Shown here piece by piece: positions 18,401 to 24,912 of a stretch of DNA of 64,000 bases. A program made the position numbers and the translations under genes. The notes below the pieces were generated by a model. That model was not told where the DNA came from and did no database searches. It worked only from the letters and a program-made list of their open reading frames with translations. The stretch lies in contig NZ_JACHTD010000003.1 in assembly GCF_014145665.1 (NCBI RefSeq), forward strand, positions 124,001-188,000. Reading direction: 5' to 3'. This DNA is from Myroides sp. NP-2. Lineage in GTDB: Bacteria > Bacteroidota > Bacteroidia > Flavobacteriales > Flavobacteriaceae. Position 1 is the first letter of the stretch; every line of letters begins with the position of its first letter.

Positions 18401-20506
18401 TAACAATGATAGACTAAGTGCTTTATCTGTCCAAGTTCCTGTGGCATTCAGATTAAAATTCAAATTGGGATCGTCATTTTGACTGTGTACTTCATAGTGT
18501 CCATCTGCCAAATGTGCTTGCAGCAGCATGTCTTTATACTCATAGCCGTTATAGGCCGCTTTTACAAGTTTAATCGAGGCATTGGCTTTTGCATGTGCAG
18601 GTTCCAATCCCATTCCATCTACTTTGGCCTGTAAGCTTATGCTTCCAATGGAATCATTTTTAATAATTCGCCCGACATTCAATCGGTCAATTGTCAGATT
18701 ACCCCAGTATTTTTCTTTGTTTTTTATGCGTTGATTAAATCCTCCATCAAAAAGAATAGATCCTGAACTTGTTTTTAATTCAAACGTACTAACGAGGTCG
18801 CGTTGAGTTCCTTTGGCTATACCTGTAAAGCGAATTAATGCAGGAATTTCAATGTCTTTAGGAATTACACTAGCGGGTGCTAGGGTGTAAATATCTTTGG
18901 CTGTAGTTTGAAAATCTTTGATATTGACGTCGAGATAGGCTTGCTCAACATCAGGTAAATTTCGAACCTTGCCCTCTGCGTTGATAAAGGTCGACCCCAA
19001 CAAATTGACATACATTTTCTCGAGAGAGAGATCGCTCATCAATCCTTTTGCGATGAGGTCAATCTCAATTTTCTCTTGGCTTAGTTTTGTCAATCCATGA
19101 GCTTTAAAAACATCAGGCATCAAGAGATAGGCGTCTTTCAATCCCAAGTGAGAGTTAGAAATTACCACATCTACAGAGAGTTGTCCTAGTTGTGTTGTCA
19201 ATTGTTCCAAACTTTTGTAATTGAATACAGCTGTTGATTGGAATTGGGTATTTGGGGTTTCAATACTCAGGTTTTTCACAAAGGACGCCTGCTGACCATA
19301 TTGAAAATACGCCTTGCTATTCGATAGGGTAAATCCACTTTGTTCTTTAAAGGCAAGCTGTTGTAGATTTCCATTTAAACCCGCATCTGTGTATTGGAAG
19401 TCTTTCAAACTAAACTGCAAGTCTTCAATAGCCACGTGATTGACATCTAATCCTTCTTGGCGTTTTTTGTGATTATTATCGTCGTATTTCGCATTAAAGT
19501 CGTTGATATCAAAATTGCGCACAGCAAGATTCCACCCCAAGGTCTCATTTTCGGGTGTAGCCAAACTATCCGGGCTCACAGCAGCGGGTGGAGTTGTTGC
19601 TTGTGGACGGGATAAGAAGGCAACCTCAGCTTTAGTTTTATTCAACAACACCTCCTCAATATCGAGTTGTTGCTTGGCGAGATCTAATTTATTCAAGGAC
19701 AATTTGAATTCGCCCAAGTCTAAAATAGCTTGTATATAATCTTCGGCACTTTGATAGTCAATATACGTTTGAGTCAGTTCTATTACACCAACATTCAAAT
19801 CAATGGGTTGTTCATTCCCTTCGGGTGATGCTGCGGTATCTTCTTCTATTACCTCTGGGTGTTCACCAGCTGGCGATGCCTTGTGATACACCAAAGTGAT
19901 ACCATCAGACGCGATCTTTGGAAGCGCAAAGCGCATCTGCTCTAGATCAAAATCCTTAAAACGAGTAACAAATTGATTGAGTTTAAAATCGAGGTGATGA
20001 CCATCGTAGGCGTCATCAAAAGTAAGAGCAATGGAATTTAAGTTGATCTGCCCTACTGAAACAGTCATAGAGGAAGGTGTTTCCTCTTTTTCTTCTTCCG
20101 AGGCAAAAGCATCAATAATATAATCAAAATTAAAACGCTGTAAACTATCGCGTTTCACCGTTGCTCTTAGTCCATTTAAATCAACTGAACTAACATTAAT
20201 TTTATTTTGTAGCAATCCGAATAATCCTATGTCGACACCTAAGTGGTTTACATAGGCTAAGGTATCTTTTTCTTGGGATTCAAGATAGAGTCCTTTTAAG
20301 ACGATTTTCTTAGGAAACGAAATGGCAATTTTATCCAATTTTACAGGAGTCCCTATCTTCTGTTCAACGAAGGTAATAGCCTTGTCTTTGATGGCATTTT
20401 GAATCGAGGGTAGCTGCACCAATACAATTAAAAGTATTAGTAAAACAAGGATTGAAAATACAATCCAACCCACTATTTTACTTATTCTAATAAGGAGTTT
20501 CTTCAA
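15434..20506 (-). CDS. tamB: Translocation and assembly module protein TamB
   Basis: This 1690-residue protein has a single N-terminal membrane anchor (about residues 10-33, VGWIVFSILVLLILLIVLV), a very long region of repetitive beta-strands forming the AsmA/TamB-like groove, and a C-terminal DUF490 domain (SSGSRENRTDLNIAVSKRLF, then VGSSFEVEG). TamB spans the periplasm as a lipid-conducting or assembly bridge and partners with the outer-membrane TamL gene that follows. The start codon is TTG: a TAA stop lies three codons upstream in frame and no ATG occurs before the membrane anchor, so TTG at 20506 is the only start that keeps it. A -7 element lies close upstream at 20524-20531. Confidence 0.9.
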   Translation of the reverse strand: MKKLLIRISKIVGWIVFSILVLLILLIVLVQLPSIQNAIKDKAITFVEQKIGTPVKLDKIAISFPKKIVLKGLYLESQEKDTLAYVNHLGVDIGLFGLLQNKINVSSVDLNGLRATVKRDSLQRFNFDYIIDAFASEEEKEETPSSMTVSVGQINLNSIALTFDDAYDGHHLDFKLNQFVTRFKDFDLEQMRFALPKIASDGITLVYHKASPAGEHPEVIEEDTAASPEGNEQPIDLNVGVIELTQTYIDYQSAEDYIQAILDLGEFKLSLNKLDLAKQQLDIEEVLLNKTKAEVAFLSRPQATTPPAAVSPDSLATPENETLGWNLAVRNFDINDFNAKYDDNNHKKRQEGLDVNHVAIEDLQFSLKDFQYTDAGLNGNLQQLAFKEQSGFTLSNSKAYFQYGQQASFVKNLSIETPNTQFQSTAVFNYKSLEQLTTQLGQLSVDVVISNSHLGLKDAYLLMPDVFKAHGLTKLSQEKIEIDLIAKGLMSDLSLEKMYVNLLGSTFINAEGKVRNLPDVEQAYLDVNIKDFQTTAKDIYTLAPASVIPKDIEIPALIRFTGIAKGTQRDLVSTFELKTSSGSILFDGGFNQRIKNKEKYWGNLTIDRLNVGRIIKNDSIGSISLQAKVDGMGLEPAHAKANASIKLVKAAYNGYEYKDMLLQAHLADGHYEVHSQNDDPNLNFNLNATGTWTDKALSLSLLADLKQIDLHQLRLNDEASVLSGKVEVDMPNILPDSLVGTASIRDLSFNALSRSFVLQPITFNAEATPAYRKMSLQSQILDFDMEGDYLLTKLGDAMTQTIQKYYNLRANDEAKKVDSNANELETTEKQNHFTYQLRIKNDPIFQKIAPELKEIQPIVFGGTYRQKDDYLTLKGEIPSIQYGDMTIDSITLDVKPNSASALSYELAIQSISNASFQIRRMVLDGFAKDNKIDLNFKLLDRQEQTSYLVGAEILAGTQQQRVKLKEGGFILDYKPWTVHPNNSIVLSDKGFFATDFEMSYKSSLIRLASEEEKINSPLAVKFENFSIETLTKMIQKEKLLAAGTINGEIHLKDLTTDFRFVSNIDIADLTVYEIGLGNLHIGVANESHSKYGANIVLEGQENKIRLFGTTDVDQQTLDLKLAVDKFQLKAVEHFSMGNLSNAQGYLSGEITLGGKYEQPAILGAIDFNQIGFHVNPINADFKDINEKIAFTPKGIELNTFSITDSEGNLLVIDGQILTQTYTDFKFNLDVKAVDFKAVSSTSKDNDMYYGTLIFDSDLKIRGDLNTPKVSGQVTIGEKTDFTLVMPQEDPSIADREGIVEFIDEASLRQAELLKYQADFDQSALKGMDVSVSIVVDKEATFTMIMDKSSGDKVVIKGEGDIVGGIDPSGKVTLTGRYEFSEGSYDLSFNFIKRKFLVEKGSSITFAGDPTDAILNLTAIYETKTAPIDLLQNQLSAMTPTEQNKYKQQLPFQALLMMKGELLKPEISFDIRLKDGITSASGDVISLTKSKLEQIKANESELNKQVFALLLLNHFIGDNPFESSMGGLSAGTMARQSVNRLLSDQLNNLATNLIQGVELNFNLESTEDFSSGSRENRTDLNIAVSKRLFSDRLKVTVGSSFEVEGNQRQNEQATNIAGDIELEYALSKDGRYLLRVYRKNQYEVALQGQVVETGVGFIITMSYEHFKELFERSKDKRQLKKQLRNEAKKED

Positions 20507-20523
20507 GGTCTTTTATTTTTAAT

Positions 20524-20531
20524 CAAAAATA
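20524..20531 (-). promoter_or_regulatory. Candidate -7 promoter element for tamB-tamL
   Basis: The minus strand reads TATTTTTG (TANNTTTG) 17 bases before the TTG start, which would give a very short leader. No -33 element is clear. Confidence 0.35.
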
Positions 20532-20564
20532 GCAAAAACATACCGTATTTAGAGGTGTAAATAA

Positions 20565-20819
20565 CTAATTTTTCACAAATATTCTTGTTTTGACCCACAA
20601 TAACAGAGAAAAAAATAAAAGTTTAGCTAGCGTACTCACTACTATTACAGCATACTTATTTTTTGCTTCTTTAGCAATTAACGGAAACAGTACATTCAAA
20701 AAAGTAACTTTTTTTTTTGAACTGACCGTGATCTGCATATTCTCTATTTCTCGTTGACAAAGAAGCATGCCACCTCCTATAAAAATTAAAAAAAAGTTAA
20801 AAATAACAGTAGGTATCAA
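20565..20819 (-). CDS. Doubtful small membrane-protein reading frame, 84 aa
   Basis: An open frame starting at TTG with two hydrophobic stretches (FNFFLIFIGGGMLL, and near the end YAVIVVSTLAKLLFFSLLLW). It lies upstream of tamB in the same direction. The region is very AT-rich, there is no ATG at the start and I recognise no family, so it may be chance or a decayed gene. An ATG inside it (residue 18) would give a 67-residue product. Confidence 0.22.
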   Translation of the reverse strand: MIPTVIFNFFLIFIGGGMLLCQREIENMQITVSSKKKVTFLNVLFPLIAKEAKNKYAVIVVSTLAKLLFFSLLLWVKTRIFVKN

Positions 20820-21060
20820 TTGTTTTTTTAGTAGAAAAACAACTAGGATTCCCAGTACTGGTCAAGGATTAAAAGAATAATATTTTTCAAAAAATATCCA
20901 TTCCTTTTTAAATAAAAAGAAACTAACTTTAAATTTTAACGAAATTAAGTTAAAAATAAAATTATTTTTAGTAATTTTACAGTAACAAAACAACACTTAC
21001 AATTTTAATTCTATCAAAGCCCCTTACAAAATTGATTGTCGTTCTTAAAAAGTAGCCGAA

Positions 21061-21291
21061 ATGAAGAAATTATTTTTCAATCAAGAAGGAATTGAGCAGA
21101 AACAACAAAACATGACTCAACTTCCCGCTCAACAATTGCAAGAGGAGCTCTTAATTATGCTGTATGATACAAAAAATTGGGTTATTAGTAACTTCATTTT
21201 ATCAAAGCATCAATTAGAAAAATTAGAAAATGCACCAGAGGCATTTCTGAGAAATTTTAAACTTACAACGATGAATATCGTTTGTAATTAA
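21061..21291 (+). CDS. Small hypothetical protein, 76 aa
   Basis: An ATG-started frame with balanced composition, MKKLFFNQEGIEQKQQN at the start and a helical, leucine-rich middle (QQLQEELLIMLYDTKNW). No signal peptide or membrane span is evident. It has its own AT-rich upstream region and ends 38 bases before a strong bidirectional terminator, which supports a real transcription unit. I do not recognise the family. It could be a regulatory or leader-like peptide; nothing in the neighbourhood tells. Confidence 0.5.
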   Translation: MKKLFFNQEGIEQKQQNMTQLPAQQLQEELLIMLYDTKNWVISNFILSKHQLEKLENAPEAFLRNFKLTTMNIVCN

Positions 21292-21328
21292 GCTAATTGC
21301 AAATTATTAATTGATACTGAAAACAAAA

Positions 21329-21356
21329 AAAATCCAGCTCAATAGAGCTGGATTTT
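21329..21356. terminator. Bidirectional terminator
   Basis: AAAATCCAGCTC and GAGCTGGATTTT form a 12-bp stem around AATA between the small gene (+) and the TPR-like gene (-). Confidence 0.88.
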
Positions 21357-21365
21357 CTGCTTAAA

Positions 21366-23669
21366 TTACATTTTATTTTTTGCTAAATAGGTTCTAAAAT
21401 ATCCACATTCCTTAATAACCTCTTGGTAGTATTTTGTATCGCTGTATTGGGTCGCCAATTCTTGGAATCCCTTCCATTTTTTAAACATGGGGTCATCCCA
21501 TCCTGCCCCCCAATAGTAGTCTCTATTGTGGTACTGATTCGCATAAAACTCATTGCGTTCTATCTTGGCTTCTAAATAAGCAATTTTTGCTTTTTGTTCC
21601 TTTGTTGTAGCAGCTTTTTTCGCTATGCCGTAGTATTTTTTGGCCTGACTCATATTCAATAAATACTTGCGTTCCGCAGGTGAAATTGAGTTGCCATATT
21701 CATTGACTAAGGCATTGTAATAAAATACACGTGCGTTTCCGTAATACGTGGCATTGTAAAAAGCATTTCCTACTAATAGCGCATTGTTAAATCGATCGTC
21801 TCCGTTGGCAATTTTATCTTGCATTTCTTTCACTTTGACTAAGAAATCTAATTTTGTGTATTGAATGGACTGTTTTGCCGCGTGATCACAATCGTTGCAA
21901 TCTTGAATCTTGCCGTTGAATGGATTTCCTAACAATACTGTGTTCTTATACGATTTTTCATAGGTATCTCCGCTGTACTTTGAAACAGTGCGTACAGGTT
22001 CTGCCTTTTTCATTTCGACAATCGCCTCGTCTATTATGTCTTGGTAGAACAAATTAATGGCCCTTCTCTCGTATATATCACTTAAATTATACTCGTATTT
22101 GTCGACCATCAATTGCTCCAAACTGGTTTTATTTTTGCTCAACAAGAATTTTTCCATTTTCACTGTATTGTCTACTTTACTGTAGAAGTCTAAGTTAGAA
22201 AATACAATCTCACTCATAACGCTATTGCCTTGTTCTTGGTAGATGGTAGCCAAGTATTGACGGATCCAATGAAGGGCATAATCATAGCGAAACGGATCTT
22301 CCCATGTAGCATTAGGTATGATGTCATTGTAGATCCACTGCATATCAGCCAAGATTACTTGTTCTGCTTGGGCGTCTATTTTTTTAATCTGTGACACTTG
22401 ATTAATTAGACCAAATAGGCGAAGTTGATTGTTGATTAATTCATTGCCTTTTGCGTCTTTTTTCGCTTGAGCAAAAGCGAGATCTGCCTCTTGATACTGC
22501 CCTTGAAAAATAGCTAAATATCCACTAGCCATTTGCCATAGCGCAAGATTGTCAACATGACCTTCTTTTGTTGTTTGCTTCACCCATTCCAAGCCTGGTT
22601 GATCAATTTTGTTCTTTAGACTCTTGAAGTAATCTTTGCTCGATTGAAAAGTTTCTTCTCGATAAGCCAAGATAGCTGCTTCTTGTTCATTGACCCAACG
22701 CGTGAGTAAGAAATTGGCATGCGGACTTTTACTGTCTACAGCAACCACCTCTTTTAAGGCTTCTATCGCATGGCTATAATATCCTTGCATAGCCCATAAA
22801 GCTGCTTGTACCTCTTTTGTAGGTATTGTTTGAGCCAACGCTTTTACACGCGTTGTTTCCATTGGTTTGTAGTTGTATAAAGCCACTTGTCGCAAGGCGG
22901 GACTTCCGTTGAAAACTTCTGCATACAACGCATTAGAACGCTCGTAATCCCCGTCTTGGTAATAGGCTCCCGCTACATAACTCAACCCCCTGTAATACAG
23001 TGTATTCTTAGGCTGCTTGGCTGCTGTTTGCTCAAAAAAAGTGATAACACTCGCGCGATTAGTCGAATAAAACTTCGCTTTCATCACCTGAAACCACATC
23101 CTATTGGTGTAGAACGCATCTTTGCTCTTGAGGTTTTTATATACTTTTTCCACTTTATCCGCTTGACCTTCATGCATCAGATTCGCAACATAGGATTCGT
23201 AATCCCAATAGCTATAGCTGTCATTTGAATGCGCATCAATGGCTTTAGCGTGATATAGAAAAGTAACGAAATTCTTTACTTTATCATCTTTTAAGTCCCA
23301 ACCTTTCGATTGCTTCTTATTCAAATTGGCATACAATTGATCAATCTCAGTGGCGTGTGAACTGGTTGACAAGACAAAGTCCTTAATTTGGTCTTGGTCT
23401 ATTTTGCCCTGTAAATAGGTGGCCCACTCTTGGACAATATCCTCGTCAAACATCGTGGCATTATCCATATAACCGCCATTGTAAAAGCGATCATAAGGAG
23501 CAAAAAACAAGGGCTTGTAAGATTCATCGGCAAAAGCCTCTGGGGTAAAATTAGAAATGCTCGAATAGCTCCACCAGCCATCTGCACAGCCATAGGTGTA
23601 TACGCCTGATCCTAAGATCAACGACATACTACCTACAACGCACCATTTCTTTAAAGATTTCTTGATCAT
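21366..23669 (-). CDS. Large secreted TPR-like protein of unknown function, 767 aa
   Basis: The N-terminus is a signal sequence with a possible lipidation cysteine (YTYGC, Cys28), followed by CADGWWSYSSISNFTPEAF, a start I associate with a group of uncharacterised bacterial proteins. The rest is helical with tetratricopeptide-like spacing of alanine and aromatic residues (for example YYQDGDYERSNALYAEVF and YLAIFQGQYQEADLAFAQA). TPR-like solenoids bind proteins, so a scaffold role at the cell surface or in the periplasm is likely. The ATG overlaps the end of the upstream lipoprotein gene by 41 bases, so the two are translationally linked and probably work together. No enzyme motif is visible. 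Confidence 0.72.
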   Translation of the reverse strand: MIKKSLKKWCVVGSMSLILGSGVYTYGCADGWWSYSSISNFTPEAFADESYKPLFFAPYDRFYNGGYMDNATMFDEDIVQEWATYLQGKIDQDQIKDFVLSTSSHATEIDQLYANLNKKQSKGWDLKDDKVKNFVTFLYHAKAIDAHSNDSYSYWDYESYVANLMHEGQADKVEKVYKNLKSKDAFYTNRMWFQVMKAKFYSTNRASVITFFEQTAAKQPKNTLYYRGLSYVAGAYYQDGDYERSNALYAEVFNGSPALRQVALYNYKPMETTRVKALAQTIPTKEVQAALWAMQGYYSHAIEALKEVVAVDSKSPHANFLLTRWVNEQEAAILAYREETFQSSKDYFKSLKNKIDQPGLEWVKQTTKEGHVDNLALWQMASGYLAIFQGQYQEADLAFAQAKKDAKGNELINNQLRLFGLINQVSQIKKIDAQAEQVILADMQWIYNDIIPNATWEDPFRYDYALHWIRQYLATIYQEQGNSVMSEIVFSNLDFYSKVDNTVKMEKFLLSKNKTSLEQLMVDKYEYNLSDIYERRAINLFYQDIIDEAIVEMKKAEPVRTVSKYSGDTYEKSYKNTVLLGNPFNGKIQDCNDCDHAAKQSIQYTKLDFLVKVKEMQDKIANGDDRFNNALLVGNAFYNATYYGNARVFYYNALVNEYGNSISPAERKYLLNMSQAKKYYGIAKKAATTKEQKAKIAYLEAKIERNEFYANQYHNRDYYWGAGWDDPMFKKWKGFQELATQYSDTKYYQEVIKECGYFRTYLAKNKM

Positions 23670-24633
23670 AGTATTTGATGTTTTTTGAATTCAAATCGTA
23701 TAGTATTATTTCAGTGGGGCACTTTCCACTGGCTCGATATAAGTCGGTAGTCATTTCTTTGAGCTGACTAGCAGTAGTGTTCTCCACTTTTAGGCGATCT
23801 CCTTTTTGAAAGACAAAACCAAACATACTCGCTTCTTGTTTAACTACAAACTCATGGTCTGTTAGTTGTTCTAGTGCTGACTGTTCTTTTAAATCAGCCA
23901 CGCGCAAGCGACTCACTAATCGAACAACTTGATCGTTTCTACTGTGAACAACCCAAGAATAAATGGGCAAAGCATAAGCTAATGACAATGGATAATCCTT
24001 TAATCCGCTATTGTATTTTTGTGCGATATTGCGATCGTAAATGGAATTAAGAGAATCACTGGCAATGCGCCCCATATTGTAATACATCAACACGCCTCGA
24101 TCAACAGGAGGCACACCTGTTTTGGCTGCATATTTTACTTGATGCAGACGTATTGTTGCGGAAATTTTCATTTCTGTTTCTTTGCGCAATTGCTCTATTA
24201 GGGCAAAAAAACGATCTTTACTAGTCAAAGACCAATCGCAATCAAGCTGGATTTCTTGACTGTCGATATTGTTGTGTTCATTAATTTGCTGCACAAAATC
24301 CACGAGTTGACTCGCCAATTTTTTAACGTCTAATTTGTCGTAGAGCACTACCTCATTCTTGAGGTATATAACGGGAACCACTTCTAGTTGTGGCACGGAT
24401 TCTTTAAATACAATCGGTGTAATGGGAACGGCTGTTCCATTTTTTAATCCCACGTCAAAATAGCGTATATACAGTTTAGTCACGGCTAAATTTTGGAGGG
24501 TTTCCCGTTCGATTTGATCCAAAGCAAAACTAGTTTTCCAATAGTAAAAGGAAAGTTTAGAATCTGATTTAGGTGAAGAATTCACACAAGATACTACAAG
24601 CATAAGTAGCATCCCAACTAGTATTTTTTTCAT
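23629..24633 (-). CDS. Lipoprotein with a GH18-like (TIM-barrel) pattern, function unknown
   Basis: From the chosen start it has 334 residues. A short signal with lipobox VVSC (Cys16) starts the protein. Several features recall GH18-type TIM barrels: a central strand IQLDCDWSLTSKDRF with alternating acidic residues, a preceding barrel-like KLASQLVDFVQQIN helix and a later MYYNMG strand. The full DxxDxDxE catalytic signature is not present, so activity is uncertain. An in-frame ATG five codons upstream (24648) is possible. The promoter at 24683-24711 serves this gene and the overlapping TPR-like gene. The two form a unit; I infer an envelope complex. Confidence 0.7.
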   Translation of the reverse strand: MKKILVGMLLMLVVSCVNSSPKSDSKLSFYYWKTSFALDQIERETLQNLAVTKLYIRYFDVGLKNGTAVPITPIVFKESVPQLEVVPVIYLKNEVVLYDKLDVKKLASQLVDFVQQINEHNNIDSQEIQLDCDWSLTSKDRFFALIEQLRKETEMKISATIRLHQVKYAAKTGVPPVDRGVLMYYNMGRIASDSLNSIYDRNIAQKYNSGLKDYPLSLAYALPIYSWVVHSRNDQVVRLVSRLRVADLKEQSALEQLTDHEFVVKQEASMFGFVFQKGDRLKVENTTASQLKEMTTDLYRASGKCPTEIILYDLNSKNIKYYDQEIFKEMVRCR

Positions 24634-24682
24634 AGCATTTAAAAGCATCTCATTCCCTTAAAATAGGATGATCTTTGCCATG

Positions 24683-24711
24683 CAAATGTACAGCTTAGCC
24701 TGTATTTTCAA
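24683..24711 (-). promoter_or_regulatory. Flavobacterial promoter of the lipoprotein/TPR-like operon
   Basis: The minus strand has TTG (24711-24709), an 18-base spacer and TACATTTG (24690-24683), a full match to TTG-N17-23-TANNTTTG, placing the start of transcription about 40 bases before the ATG at 24633. Confidence 0.65.
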
Positions 24712-24863
24712 CAAATTTATCTTGATTTAATTTCAAGCTTATAGACGCGGTTGACTCCCACAGTGAATGTCATTCCCCCACCTATTTCTCACGATGAATC
24801 TTCCAATTTATTAGGGATAGCATCTTGTCTTTTATCGCCTCTGTACAGCAAAAGATCACAAAA

Positions 24864-24893
24864 AAAGAGAGAATCGTTTGTGATTCTCTCTTT
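24864..24893 (-). terminator. Terminator after the S9 peptidase gene
   Basis: AAAGAGAGAATC and GATTCTCTCTTT form a 12-bp stem around a 6-base loop, with TTTTTT following on the minus strand. Confidence 0.85.
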
Positions 24894-24912
24894 CTATATC
24901 TTTCTTTACTTA

